A stretch of DNA of 64,000 nt from Pegoplata infirma (GCA_963921195.1 OY992536.1:230118023-230182022); one strand, 5' to 3'. Shown: positions 49,318 through 61,863, counted from the first letter of the stretch. The notes: generated by a model not told the origin, from the letters alone. A program made the numbers and translations.

Positions 49318-50147
49318 GGCATTCCACACCAAATGTCCAGCGAAAAAAACATGTGTACCGTAAACTTCTGAATAGGTTGTATGGATAGCCCTGTGTGGAA
49401 CTTAGAAAATTGCGTTTTTGGTTTTTCAATTTTTCAAAAACTGGGCTAAGGAGGCGTGGTCAAATGTTGGAAAAATTGTAAAATTTGTGGCGAGTTGCCT
49501 TGATTAAATATTTATCACATTAAAACGGAATGCACCACACTCTCAAAAATTTACATTCTTATATAATTTTGTATGGGCTTTTTTTAATTTTCAGAACTTA
49601 TAAAAAATCCGGACACTTTTTTTTTATTTTTTTTTATTTAAGTTTAGATGTTTGTCCATCTACACAAAAAAATTCAGACACGCGTTTTTCGTTATTTTCG
49701 AGGAAATCGCATTTGAATTTTAAATTTCATAACAATTTAGTAATTTGCTTGTATTTTCTTGTTTCAACAGAGCGTATAAGTAATATTTATGCAATTATTT
49801 TTTTCTCGAAAAAAAACGAAAAACGCGTTTCTGAATTTTTTGGTGTGGATGGACAAACATCTAAACTAAAAAAATAAAAAAAAAATGGCCGGCTTTTTGA
49901 TAAATTGACTTATTTAAAAATATGGAAAATTTCAGAACGGGTTCTGAAAATTTTCCAAAAAAAATTTTAATCGATAGCCCATACAAAACTATATACGAAT
50001 GTAAACCACGCCTCCTAAGCATAGTTTTTGAAACTTAGAAAAACCAAAAACGCAATTTCTTAATTCCATATAGGGCTATCCAAACAAAATATTCAGAAAT
50101 TTACGGGACACATGTTTTTCTGTAGCGGGGCATTTGGTGTGGAATGC
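49318..50147. mobile_element. Fold-back element, GGCATTCCACACC family, copy 2
   Basis: Same ends and arms as 41203-42281, shortened by internal deletions on both sides of the centre. Arms diverged. Confidence 0.85.
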
Positions 50148-50229
50148 ATCATATGGGGTATTCGACGTGGCGTGCTAACCATTTTGTTCAAATTCCGATT
50201 AATTTTTGTTAAAAAAATAAAAATTGTTT

Positions 50230-50480
50230 CATTAGACCTTTAAAATATCATATTCTGCGTAGGTAGTAGCTCGAGGTCATCATTTTCTTTACTTATTAAA
50301 ACTATAATAATCTCATAAAAAAATATTTTGCTGTTTTAAATTTATTTATGTTGGTCATTTTTGCAAGACTTAATCGACACTTGTTTTTATTGTCAAAATT
50401 ATTTAGCAAATATAAAAACTAACTGCTTCATAATCTTGACAATGGAATCTGAAAAATATCAAAACATCAATTAAGTCTTG
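50230..50480 (+). repeat. Dispersed repeat, second copy
   Basis: TAGCTCGAGGTCATCATTTT, ATTTATGTTGGTCATTTTTG and AATCTTGACAATGGAATCTG blocks as at 48985-49205, the last one inverted. Confidence 0.6.
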
Positions 50481-50484
50481 AAAA

Positions 50485-50930
50485 AATATTATTGTAAAAA
50501 AGTACTTTTTTTTAAAAAGTACTATTTTTTAAAAGTACTTTTTCTTAAAAAAATACTTTTTTTGGAAAGTACTTTTTCTTATATACCTATTCTTAAAAAA
50601 GTACTTTTTTAAAAGTACCTTTTTTAAAAGTACCTTTTTTTTAAAAAAAAGTGCTTTTTTAAAAGTACCTTTTTAAAAAAAGCGCTTTATCTTAAGAATG
50701 TTCTTTTTCTTAAAACCCGTATTTTTTTTGTTTTAAGTACTTTTAAAAAAAACGTTCCTTTAAAAAAGTACTTCTTCTATAAAAATCCCTTTTTCTTTGT
50801 GTAAACAAACATAAAAAGTATTTTTTCTTACCAAAGTACTTTTTCTGTAAAAAGTTATTTTCCTTAAAAAAAGTACTTCAGTAAAAAGTACTTTTCTCAA
50901 AAAAGTACTTAAAAAAATTGGAAAAAGTGC
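50485..50930. repeat. Degenerate AAAGTACTTTTT tandem repeat, second array
   Basis: Irregular units of AAAAAGTACTTTTTCTT and TTAAAAGTACCTTTTTT. With 48540-48970 it flanks the fold-back element in the same order, suggesting a local duplication of repeat plus spacer. Confidence 0.8.
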
Positions 50931-51002
50931 ACCTAATAAAAAACCTTCTTTCCAATGCCTCCCCCAAAGTCTTAAAAACATTAAAACAAATATCTTTGGG
51001 TA

Positions 51003-51415
51003 CCCGAGTAAAAAAGTTTTGATATAATCATATAATTTTAAATATAATTATATATAAATTGATCTATCATTTGATCCCAAAAATGGAGGATCTGAGCATA
51101 TAGGATTATATCTTATTAGATCAAATTTGATATAATTAGATAAATTTTGGTCCCAAAAATGGAACGGCAAATTTCATCCAATTTGATATTGAAGATCATA
51201 TTAGATCTAATATGATATAATTATATATTATTATATCTTAGGAGATCGAATTTTTATAATATCAAATCAGATAATATTTACCGTTCCATTTTTTGGGATC
51301 TAATTATATCTAATTATATCAAATTTGATCTAATAAGATACAACCATATATTTTTGGATCCTCCACTTTTGGGATAAAATAGTATATGGCGCTGTATTAC
51401 TTTTTTTTAGTCGGG
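51003..51415. mobile_element. TA-flanked MITE with CCCGAGTAAAAAAG ends
   Basis: CCCGAGTAAAAAAGT at the left, ACTTTTTTTTAGTCGGG at the right, TA on both sides (51001-51002, 51416-51417). The arms have ATCCCAAAAATGGAGGATC, CTTATTAGATCAAATTTGAT and AAAATGGAACGG inverted on the right. A partial second right end follows at 51418-51475. Confidence 0.85.
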
Positions 51416-51475
51416 TATCCATTGTATGTATATCAAATGATATACGACGTCGTGTTACTTTTTTTAGTCGAGTAT

Positions 51476-51743
51476 CTGACATAAGATATGTTTTGATTTA
51501 TTTCTATTTCAATCATCACCACTGTTTTAAATTTTTTAAACATACGTTTCTTGTTTTTGAGGATTTATTTTATATTTTTTTTTTATAAAACATCAATAAC
51601 AACAATATGTTTTCTCACAATACAATTATTTTTGTTATTTATTTACTTTTTTACTTATTCTTATTAATAGTTTAATCGTAGTTTATTTAGCCTTTGCTAA
51701 AAAGTAGTTTAACACAAGTTTTTTTTTATTTTATTATCATTTT
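51476..51743. other. AT-rich intronic DNA, nothing recognised
   Basis: No gene or repeat recognised. Confidence 0.5.
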
Positions 51744-52346
51744 TATACCCTCCACTCTAGTGATAGAGGGTATATATAAGTTTGTCATTTCGTTTGTAAC
51801 ACATGGAAATATTGGTCTAGGACCCCATAAAGTATATATATTCATAATCCCCGACGGATTTTAAGACATTCTAGGAATGTCCGTCTATCCGTTTGTCTGT
51901 CTGTGGAAATTGTGATCACGGCCAAAATATTACACGGAGTTGACTGAAACTTAACATATTTATTGGAAGTTATCCCGGAAAGTTTGGTATTGTATTTGAG
52001 CGATATCGGTTCAGCGGTTCAAAAGTTATGAACGAAAATGTAAAGACACCTTAAAAATTTTAGTACATTCAACATAACCTAAAAATACAAAATGCTTTAA
52101 TTCGGCTGCTGGTTGACATATGTCAACATAATTGAACACTAAATGCTATTTAAACAAGTACGAATATATTTTTTTTGACAAAAAAAGAAAAAAAATCGCG
52201 GATTTTTTTTACCAAATTTTTTTGTTTCGCGGAAATTTTTTTTCAAAAGTAATTTCCTTTTGAATAAAGTTTTTTGCAATAATCTTTTAGAAATTGTGGA
52301 GGGTATAACTATATTCGGCAAGGCCGAATTTAACTTTTTTACTTGT
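51744..52346 (+). mobile_element. Helentron/DINE-like element (full), twin of 5793-6387
   Basis: Same start (TATACCCTCCACTCTAGTG), short (GTCY) tract, GTGATCACGGCCAAAATATT block and 3' hairpin ATTCGGC AAG GCCGAAT (52313-52329), then ACTTGT. Differs from the 5.8-kb copy by scattered substitutions. No protein. Confidence 0.7.
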
Positions 52347-53490
52347 TTGTTATTATTTTAAAATTTAATTGCGTCACTCTCTCCGTCAGTATCATAATTA
52401 TTTTATGATCGTTGTTTACTACTTTTTTTCGTTGTTGATTTTTATAAAAATAAAAAAGTAGATTCACATTCATTTTAATTTTATATGTTAGTAGAATGTT
52501 GCATATTCAACAATTCTACTTCAGTTAATAATATTTTTGTTATAAAAGGTCAGTAATATTTTTATGTTTTTTTTATTTTTTATTGTGTTGAATTGTTTGA
52601 ATTTTACACTGAAACAAATATGACGTATTTAAGATGACACAATGTAGAAACAATTTTTTTTTTAACAATTAAAAAAGTTTTAAGGGTGTTTAATCCAAAA
52701 TATATATATTTTTTTAATTTTTCTATAAGTCCAAAATTTTGGCGTTTAAGACATAAAAAGGCGCTAAAAATTAAGTAAAAATCAATTATTTGGCAACTCT
52801 GATGGCCCTTCAGAAGATGTGAAGAACACATCTTCCAATAAAGCTTGCAAACTAAAGAACAGCTGTCAAAGTGTTTTAAAGTGGCAGTTTTGGAAGCCTG
52901 CGAGAAAGGCTGAGACTGTTAAAACTGGTAAAATTTATTTGCTTTCTCTTGAAAAATATTTTTTATTTTTTTTTTTCAAAAAAGGAATTAATTCTTTAAA
53001 GCTCTGACATCAACCTGTTGTAATAATAATTTCAAAAATTATGTTGTTCTCCATAATAATAGCAGAAAAGTTATTACACTACCTTAAAACTCTCCATTGA
53101 AAATAGTTGCAAAAACTTCTCTTAATTTTTTTTTATGACCTCCATAGTAAATTTATATTGACCATTAAAAATGTCTACAGAAAAAGCAACCGTTTAACTC
53201 TACTTATTGCATATTTTTTTTATTTGTAAAGAAGTCATAAAATTATTTGCAGTCAAAAGAGCTAAAGTAACAAGATAACAAAATATCATGCAACTTAATT
53301 TATTTTTTAAAAAAAAAAAATAAATAATTTTATTCTTCTACAGCCACGCCTTTTAAGAAGTTCTAACAAAGCTGCGCCTATTTGTTAAATAAATAAGATG
53401 AATTGTGTATATTTCAGCAATTCATTTTTATGGGATTCTTGTTGTAACAACTTCCTTATAGGAGTCCATGGAGTATCTTGCATCTTTGTA
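52347..53490. other. Intronic DNA with a coding-looking patch
   Basis: Mostly AT-rich and unrecognised. 52795-52925 is less AT-rich and open in one frame (SDGPSEDVKNTSSNKACKLK onward). It could be a gene or transposon fragment; no family was recognised. Confidence 0.4.
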
Positions 53491-53493
53491 TGT

Positions 53494-55030
53494 AACACTG
53501 TGCAACAAATTTGGGGTCACCAAGTGCATCTTGAATGGGATAAAAAAAGGAAAGTCCCTGTAATTATTCATTTGTTTTAACAAACATCAACATTTATTTT
53601 TTACTGTTAATAAATCGATCCCGCAATCAACTACATTCTGGCCAGACACTCTACCAATCGTGCCAAAGTCACTTGATACAAACATGTTTTTATATTTCTA
53701 TAATTAATATTTTGATATTTTTTTCTTAAAAAAAAAAAATAACCCACACAAGTAGGTAAAAACTAATGACTTCTCTTTAAAAAAAGCCAACAATTAAAAA
53801 AAAAAAAAAACTTACACAAATCATTAAAAATTAAAGAAAAATCACTTAGTTTTACTTACAGAATAAAAATAAATTACTTTAAAAATTGAATGCTAATCAA
53901 AGTCTTTATTTTTTATGTTGTTATTTAAAAAAAAAGAACAGAAGTAGTCATTTGAAAAAACTTAACGTTAAACAAATGTTTTTTCTTTTAAAAACGACAC
54001 AACGTAAAACTTTTTTAATAAACTGCAAACAGTTAATGACATAATTTTTTGATAAATAACACAGGGCAACACTTTTTTTTGCCCGGGTTCTGATAGCTAA
54101 TTTTTGGTAATTGGGGTTCGCTGATTCCAAATCTGGCTACCGTTTCATTGGGTCAGCTTTAGTTTTTGAGATAAAGCCTAAGGAAACTTTGAAAATATGT
54201 TATTTTTGGCATGTTTGTGAGTCCATATTTACAAACACTGGTCTTGCATCCAAAATGTATGTTGGATATGCTGATTCAATGTATGTTGGATATGCTGATT
54301 CCAAAAAAGCTCTTCCTTTTTTTTGTCAACTTTAGTTTTTGAGATATCGCTAAAATAAAATTTAAAAAATTTGCAGTCATGCCCTTTTAAAATCTGAGCA
54401 CGTTTATCACGTTGACAGAGTTTGGGGACCCGATTTGGACTAAATAAGGCACGCAGTTTTCAAAAATTCTATTAGTTTTATCGTGCAGGCTTAAGTTTTC
54501 GAGTTATGAAGCAACAAAATAGCATATTTTTTTATCGTGTAATTGAAAAATAATATCTTTTTATTAGCATTTGCTTAGCAACTTCAGACATTTGCAAAGG
54601 GGTTGCGAACTCATTTTGACCTTACTAAGAACAATTCTCGGAAACAAATTAACGTATGATGTAAATATGAAATCAATCAGCTGAGTGGTTTGGCTGGAAT
54701 GATGAGAACGATTTTTCAAAATTTGCTTGCGTTATAACTCTAAACCTAAAGCTGTCAGAAAAAAGTTAATACCAGTTTTGAAATCCTCGCATCCAATATA
54801 GTTAAGTTCGTGTTTAAAACTGAGGCTCTAAAATTAGTGTTTGCAATTATAGCCTAGCAAAGTTAGTAAAAAACGCACGTTTTTGACTCTTTACCAGCAA
54901 TTTGCTCGCGAATGAGAGCTGATGGAACAAATTGGAAAACAGATTCGGATTCAGCACACAAAACTCCATCTAAATCAGTTGTCAAAGGTCAGGCAAATTG
55001 AAAAAGCTTAACTTTTGTGAACCTGTGTAA
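53494..55030. repeat. Region with lone CACTGTGCAACAA end and repeat-like blocks
   Basis: CACTGTGCAACAAATTTGGGG at 53494 is the terminus of the fold-back family at 8206 and 32156. A matching inverse (TTGTGTTGCACAGTG) occurs only at about 58846-58860. Whether they bound one element is unclear. 54256-54300 holds a 25-bp tandem duplication of ATGTATGTTGGATATGCTGA. No gene. Confidence 0.4.
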
Positions 55031-55584
55031 TACCTTAATATAACCCTTAATCCCCCATTTTAAGTGGTCATTTTATCATCGCTCACGGCTCGGCCGAAAC
55101 AACTTTAACCTCAAGTTGCGAACACTGTAAATGTCTCTCTTGATTATGAATCTGCGATGCCCCACTACTATATGTCGACGAAAATCAAAATCATCGTCAG
55201 AGCCGTTTTTAAATAAATTAATTATCTCGATAACGATGAGAGATATGAAAAAATTACTATAGACAAAAAGAAATCTGTAAATTCACATTTTGCAATTGCA
55301 ATGTTTTTGTTGCTAAAAATTGCACTTTTAAATTCTGAGCTAAAAACTTCGAGTTTTCTTTAAATAAATGGCGAATTGTTAATACCGCGTGTAAACCTTC
55401 TTTTTTTACTTACCTTATATAAATTTAATCGGGTTTGTTGCAACCCATACTGTGGTTGGAGTGTAAAAATAATATGTCTTGCGATACATCATAAATATTT
55501 ATTAATTTTGAGCGCTGAACACGCATACCAAAAAATAACTTTAAAATCGGTCTAACGATTTTAAAGATATCGCTTATACGTTAG
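55031..55584. other. Intronic DNA, nothing firm
   Basis: A weak Helentron-like end (CATACTGTGGTTGGAGTGTA) at 55445-55470. Otherwise unrecognised. Confidence 0.4.
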
Positions 55585-55950
55585 GGCGGTCCCGGGCGTC
55601 CCGTCTAATCGTAAAGCTGCCGAACGATGGCCACATAAAAGGTGGTTGTGCGAAAGTTTGTGACACAATTTTGCAAGGGCATCTTCAGTCGGCAACCAGT
55701 GGTCAAAGTTGGAAAAATTTACGATTTTCGACCAAAACTCATATCCGAATTTTTAAAATAAATCCGGCTCCAAAATAAAAATGTTCTAATATTCTAATTC
55801 TAATATAGGGATTTTTTATCCAAATTGGTCCCAAAATTTAGAAAATGCTAAGTATTTTATCTAAAAAATAAAAAAAAAACGCGATTTTGGTCCAAAAATG
55901 CTGATCAGCGATACTCAACATTTTCCAACTTTTTAGACCAGTTTAGTTAA
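55585..55950 (+). repeat. Dispersed repeat, copy 2, with fold-back block
   Basis: GGGCGTCCCGTCTAATCG, CAAGGGCATCTTCAGTCGGC as at 5545-5790. Then AAATGCTGATCAGCGATAC and TTTTCCAACTTTTTAGACC inverted against TTAGAAAATGCTAAGTATTT. Confidence 0.55.
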
Positions 55951-56494
55951 AAAATGTTTTTTATGCAAATTCTGATTAATTTTTATTAAAAAATAAAAAT
56001 TGTTTTTTTTTTTATTTTTTCTGTAAGTACAGATCGAGCACGGGCTCTAATTATATTTGTTATAAGGGTTCAAGTTGAAAAAATGCAGAAGAAAAATTGA
56101 ATTTCTAACAATTATAGACATTTCTGGTATTTCCTATACCGGTTTCAAACACCCCAGTTAGTGTCATCATCAGTAGGATTTTAAATGTCGGTTTGTCTTG
56201 TTAATGAAAACTGTTTTTTATATATGTGAATATTTTTAGTTTCTACAGAATAAATTTTGACAGTTTCCAACAATACAATTCTATTTTTAGCAATCTCAAC
56301 CTCACTTCATACTTTCTTTCAACTTTTTTGTCTCTTACATTATTTCGCAAGGGTTACCAACATGATCTGGAATTGCAGACACAAATGAAGAAATTTGCAT
56401 TTTCTGTTTCGGAAACTTTTTTTAATACTGTTTTTTGCTTCTCCTGTAAAATTAATAAAATGTTAGTTAGGGCCTTTTGCATTTTAGGTGACGA
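55951..56494. other. AT-rich intronic DNA, nothing recognised
   Basis: No gene or repeat unit recognised. The 98-codon ORF at 56226-56522 has no recognisable domain. Confidence 0.45.
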
Positions 56495-56765
56495 TATATT
56501 ATTGATCCATGACGGTTTTTAAGACATTCTAGCGATATCCATCCGTTTGTCTGCCTGTTGAAAGCAAGTTGCAGTCCAAACCAAAAGAGCTGGATTTTGG
56601 TAACTGAAAAACCGGATCCGTCTGTCTGTGGAAAGTAAAATACAGTCCACGCGAAAAGCACTGTAAATTTGGTAAATGAACAAAATCGAGTCTAACACAT
56701 TCTAGCGATATTTATCAGTCGGTCGGTCTGTGGAAAGCACACTGCATTCCAAACCAAAAGTGTTA
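56495..56765 (+). mobile_element. Degenerate Helentron-like fragments
   Basis: Three partial copies of the segment TTAAGACATTCTAGCGATAT + CCATCCGTTTGTCTGCCTG + TTGAAAGCA(AG), near 56515, 56610 and 56695, as a short tandem series of about 90 bp. Confidence 0.5.
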
Positions 56766-57215
56766 GACCCCCGAAATCTGGCATAAATATTTTGTGTGAT
56801 ATTTGATCACGTGATCGTAAGTGCACGAGATTAGAGAAAAAAGTTTCGTGCGTGAGTAATTTTTGTTTCGTGAGCTTAAGTCATTATTTTGTGCTGTATG
56901 AAAGAGAAAGCAAGTTGGAAAATTGTTATGATATTGAATAAAGAGGATAAAAATAGAAAATTGTGAATAAAAAAAAAATTTATGATTATTTTTAGGAAAT
57001 TATATACTTTTTGTGCAAGAAACTGAAAAAAGTTTAATAAAAATTAGTTTATTTTAATTTCGTGAGTATTCTTGAGCGTGATTATTCCGTGAGCGTGAGG
57101 AAAATTTTAGTTACTCACGTGAGCGTGCGTGAACGTGGGCAGAAAAAAATCGTACGCTAGCAATATTTTTATTTCGTGAGCGTGCGTGAGTCAAAATTTA
57201 CTCACGGCCTATCTC
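56766..57215 (+). repeat. CGTGAG-rich region with two CACGTG palindromes
   Basis: CGTGAG/GCGTGAG occurs about ten times. Perfect palindromes GATCACGTGATC (56805-56816) and CTCACGTGAG (57114-57123) contain the TCACGTGA octamer bound by TFEB/Mitf-type bHLH factors. A smaller patch of the same word lies at 39255-39310. It may be repeat-derived; regulatory meaning is unproven. Confidence 0.5.
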
Positions 57216-57217
57216 CA

Positions 57218-58105
57218 CACTCAAAACAAAAAAACTGTAATATTAGCAAAAAAAGCTTGTAAACCTTCAAGAAAATTATCTGATTTTGAACCCACAATTT
57301 TTTTGGTAAAGTTAGCAAAAATGTTTTGCCAAAAATTAGTTAACTGAAATTTTTTTATTTCAACTTAGTTCATAGACATTTGAGGATCCTATTGGGTTCG
57401 GACCCGATAGGTCCAGACCCCGATAAGTCTAGACCTAGTTGGGTTCCTTCAAAATCGTCATAGTTTCTGAACTAAAATTTGTGTCCGTTTCGCTCTACCT
57501 TGCTTAGTTTTTGAGATACGTGATTTTAGGGGACCACCGGGGTTTTGAGAATTACAAAACTCGATAACTTCAAAAATATTACTCGGAGAGCTTTTGATTA
57601 TTTTGCGGTCTTGTTCTACGTATTGAGAGCTACAAAAATGTTTTGGACTTTTTGTTGTGTCGGCAATATTTACCGAGATATAAGCATTTTAAAATTTTTG
57701 GGAATGCTAACTTTTTTGGATCCAACGTTAGGACCCATTAGGGTCCACACATGTGAAGAGGACCGGCGATACTATGGACAGCCCGAGAACAAAAAATGGC
57801 CTCCATTTTGCTCTATCTGACTTAGTTTCCGAGATAGCGCCATTTTAAGTTTTCTGAAAATAAAAAAAAAATTACCATTTATTTTTGCTAATATTAGCAA
57901 AAAAGCTTGTAAAAATTTGGTCAACTCAATTTTAAATTTAGCAACAAAAATAAGTTCAAATTTTGTTTAAAATTGCTAATGCGCTAAATGAAGTTTAAAA
58001 GATATTTTTGCTAACATGCTAATCTCAACTAAAAATTTGCTAAAAGTTACCTAACCAGCATTAGCAAAAAAAATTAGTAAATCTACTAATGTATTATTTT
58101 GAGTG
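57218..58105. mobile_element. CACTC family type 1 MITE, copy 2
   Basis: CACTCAAAACAAAA / TTTTGAGTG ends. The right flank is TA and the left flank CA (probably mutated). Longest complete copy (888 bp) and the reference for the interior missing from 10759-11504. Protein-like ORFs are not conserved between copies. Confidence 0.75.
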
Positions 58106-58129
58106 TACTTTGTAGTAAATCGTTTCTAT

Positions 58130-58700
58130 TTTTGCTAAATAATCTTGACAATGGAATCTGACAAATTCCAAAACTCGTGTCGAGTAAGTGTTGCAAAAAT
58201 GACCAGCATAAATAAATTTAAAACAAAAAAAATAATTTTCTTGAAAATTATTCTATGAGAATATCATAGTTTTAATTAGTAAAGAAAATAATGACCTCGA
58301 GCCAGAATAAACATCCTTAAAATACACAAATATATTATTTTTTATCCAAAAAGTTGGAAAGTTTTAAGCATTTTATCTAAAAAATAAAAAACGCCATTTT
58401 TGTCCAAAAATGCTGATCAGCGATTTTGGTCCAAAAACGCGCTGATCAGCATTTTCATTTTTGGACCAAAGACGTATTTTTATATTTTTTTAATTCACAT
58501 AACATACTCAACATATTTCAACTTTTTAGACCAGTTTAGTTAAATTTTTTTTTTTGCAAATTCTGATTAATTTTTTTAAAAAATAAAAATTGTTTTTGTT
58601 CGACCTTTAAAACATTATATTTTGAGTACGTTTATTCTAGCTCGAGGTCATTATTTTCTTTACTAATTGAAACTATATTATTCTATGGTATTCTATGATA
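58130..58700. mobile_element. Fold-back arrangement of dispersed repeat around GCTGATCAGC core
   Basis: Left arm AATAATGACCTCGAGCCAGA, right arm TCTAGCTCGAGGTCATTATT. The core has TGCTGATCAGCGATTTTGGT and CGCGCTGATCAGCATTTT. Ends are not defined. Confidence 0.55.
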
Positions 58701-59742
58701 CGTTCAAAATTTAAAAAAAAAATCTTAAAATTTCTTTTCCTTACAGTGGGCCCTAAAAAAGGACTCGAGCTTAGTTTTTAAAACTGTTTTAGGGTTTGGT
58801 CTGCTAATGGTATTTTTAATTTTTTTATCTTTTTCGAAATAAAAAATTGTGTTGCACAGTGTAATTTAAACCAATTCATTATATTTTTTTTTATTTTTTC
58901 ATACATAACTTTGGTAGAAAAGAAAAATTTAAGTAGTTTTTAAGTTGTTGAAGGGTCCATAAAAACTATTTATCTTTAGCACTTTATTACCAATTTTTTT
59001 TTATATTTTTTTTTTCTGCTATCGTTTGCAATGTATGTATGTTTGTTCCAGAAGAGGGTTAACCCAATATGTTCATCATAAAATATATGTATGTATTTAC
59101 TCTATTCATATGTGTGTTTGTGTCTTGATTTTTATGGTCTTTTGGACGCGTGTTTGTTTGTTAATCCTTCCTGACATGCTGGTCAAATATTGTTCATGTA
59201 GAGTTTTTTTTTCTTTTTATTTTATTTCTAAAGTTTTTTATTTCTTCCTTGTTTCTTTTACTGGTGTGGATATTTTTATGACTTTTTTTTTTGTAAAGTT
59301 TTAAGTTTAGTTTTTTTTTATTATGAAGTTATTAAAATTTTATTGCCATAATTTTTATTTTTAATTTTCATATAATTGTTTTTTAATAATTTCTATATCT
59401 GACTGGTCATTTTATGGTCATTATTTATGGTGTATAAATGTTCCCCTCTTGTGTTTTTTTGTTTTTGCCTCTTTAGCAAAATTATATTAGACATTTTGAG
59501 ATTGTTAACAAATACTATTTTGTGGCAGTTTTAATGAATCTCGTTTTTTGTAAGAAGTTTTTATGGAGTTTTCATTAATAAGAGATAACATTTTTATGAA
59601 CATTTATGACTTTTCTTGTATTATTTTATGTTTAAATATTAATATTTAGGACAAATGTGATTGAGATCATTTGATATTAAAGAATAAATGTAATTCCTGT
59701 AGTTTTTTTAAATATTAAATATTACACCAACCGACAGTCAAT
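58701..59742. other. AT-rich intronic DNA
   Basis: Very T-rich on the + strand. The lone CACAGTG terminus is at about 58855. No gene recognised; the 92-codon ORF at 59026-59304 is a low-complexity artefact. Confidence 0.5.
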
Positions 59743-60310
59743 ATTAAACATGAACCGGATGATATACGTCTGAAAGAAGAGATCAAATGGAGTAAAACTG
59801 CATTTACAGTTTTTCATTTCGTGATCCTGTTTCCTTTTAAAAGGACTTCAAAGTTTTAAAGAATACATTTTGTAAAATATTTTTGCAATATTTGTAATTG
59901 TCCTAGAATGATCTCCTTTTTTTTTATTTGCCATATCAGGATAAAAGGATGTGAATAAAGTCATTTGAAAACTTTATCAAAATATTTTGTTGAACATTTT
60001 TAGTGATATTGAAGGATACATTTTTGAAAGGATGTAACTTACCTCTTTTTTCCTGTTATGTCAAAATAATAAAATAGAAAAATTAGGGGAGATCCTTCTC
60101 TTTCATTTGCTATTTGCATAAAAGTGTGGCATAAAAGAGCAACTACAAATATTAAAAAAATATTTTATAAAATTAAATCCTCTAAAACTTTGAAGTCCTT
60201 TTAAAAGAAAACAGGATCACGAAAAGAATAACTGTAAATGCAGTTTTACTACATTTAGTCTCTAGTTTCAAACGTATATTATTCAGTTCGTGTTAAACGA
60301 CTTTTTTTCA
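59743..60310. mobile_element. Fold-back element, family A copy 2
   Basis: ATGAACCGGATGATATACGT and AGTAAAACTGCATTTACAG on the left; CTGTAAATGCAGTTTTACT and ATATTATTCAGTTCGTG on the right. Same order as 104-690. Confidence 0.8.
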
Positions 60311-60334
60311 TTTTTGACGGACGTTGTTATAAAA

Positions 60335-60675
60335 AAAATCTGAGATTCCGGAACATTCTTCTTACACTAAATTATCAAATTCTAACAAACATTTTTTTTT
60401 ATAGAAAGTACATGAGATTGGAAAAACTTTTCTATCGCAAATTTATAATTTTCTAAGAGATTTTTTCATAAAAAAGTCTAAGGTCCTGAAAAATGTTTCT
60501 TATAGAAATAGACTCAGGCTGCAAAACCTATTGCTATAGAAAAATACCCAGATTCTAAGCAAATATCTCAGCTTCTGAGACATTTTTTTCTATAGAAAAG
60601 TCCCAGCTTCTAAAAAATTTCTATAGAATATGTCTCAAACTCTGAGATATTTTTTTATTGAGAAAAAGTCTTACA
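60335..60675 (-). repeat. Degenerate satellite remnant
   Basis: Broken units such as ATCTCAGCTTCTGAGACATT and TTTTTCTATAGAAAAG in the sense opposite to the main array. Confidence 0.65.
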
Positions 60676-60961
60676 AGGGAAGTATTCCAAGCCTTATGAA
60701 CCGATTTGCCTAAGATACAAAATAAAAAAGCAAGACTCCTGAAGCTTGGCACATAGATGTCTTATGATAGTACCATTTTTTGTATGTATTTTCGTATTTT
60801 TTTTAAACAAATGAAACATTTTTGTCAGAAGAAATTCAAAGTACAGCGCTTGAAACTAGGCGTTTAGATAATGTCATGTTTTTACACGCCTCCTGTTGTG
60901 GGCGTAAATATAATATAAATAATTTCCCGAGTAAAAATTTTTACAAAAATTTTACTACAAA
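60676..60961. other. Intronic DNA, weak Helentron-like trace
   Basis: ACTCCTGAAGCTTGGCACATA resembles body blocks of Helentron-like copies. The end carries CCCGAGTAAAAATTTTTAC at 60934, like the MITE termini at 51003. Confidence 0.4.
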
Positions 60962-61673
60962 GAACAAGTAAGAGTGTTAAATTCGGCTGTGCCGAATCTT
61001 GTATACCCTCCAACATGCAAAAAAATAAAAAAAATCAGGGGCGTTTTATTTTTTTTTGGGGGGGGTCAGGGGGTCGCTTGTAGTAATTGAGGGGGGGGCA
61101 AATTTTCCCTCGAATTTGTGTTTAAAAATTCATTCTTATGCTTTTTGCACTATAGAAATACAAGATTATCATTATTTAAAAAAAATTGTTTTATTCCACG
61201 CCCATAAAAGGGGGGCGGGCCGAAAAAACGACATTTTCTAATTCTCTGGGTCCAAATGCAGGACTTTAAACTTTTTGTGGCATAAAAATGTTGCATTTGT
61301 TAAACAAAAACACAAAAAATCATGTAAAAATATGGTATTTTTCAGAGGTTGGTTTAGTTCTTCAAGGGGGAACTTTTTTCCCCCTGGTCCGATTTTGCTC
61401 ATTTACGAACTTAACCTGCCTATGAACATAAGACATATTCGTGCCAAATGTCGGGAGATTAGCTCTTTTATTTTGGACTGCATCGTGTTAACTACAGACG
61501 GACAGACGGACGGACGGACGGACAGACGGACGGACGGACATTGCTAGAATATCTTAGAATCGATCACTGATCATAAATATATATACTTTATGGGGTCCTA
61601 GACCGATATTTTGATGCGTTACACACGGAATGACAAAGTGAGTATACCCCCATACTGTAGTTGGAGGGTATAA
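60962..61673 (-). mobile_element. Helentron/DINE-like element with G-rich insert
   Basis: ACAAGTAAGAGTGTTAAATT, hairpin ATTCGGC TGT GCCGAAT (60981-60997), GTATACCCTCCAAC. G-runs at 61059-61075 and 61091-61098. CGGGAACTTTTTT-like block near 61370, GACGGACGGACGGACAG tract at 61497-61540, ending GTTGGAGGGTATA. No protein. Confidence 0.65.
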
Positions 61674-61863
61674 AAATATAGTATAGTATATAGAAAAATA
61701 TAATAGTCTAGCTCTGCATATCTGCCTACACTAAAAAAAAAACAGTAATGTTAGCAAAAAAAGCTTGTAAACCTACAAGAAAATTTGCTGATTTTGAACC
61801 CACAATTTTTTTGCTAAAGTTAGCAAAAATGTTTTGCCAATAATTAGTTAACTAAATTTTTTT

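Noticed and set aside
53494..58860. Single 5.4-kb DNA transposon bounded by CACTGTGCAACAA and TTGTGTTGCACAGTG
   Set aside because: No inverted similarity beyond the terminal words, no target duplication and no transposase were seen. They may be independent solo ends.
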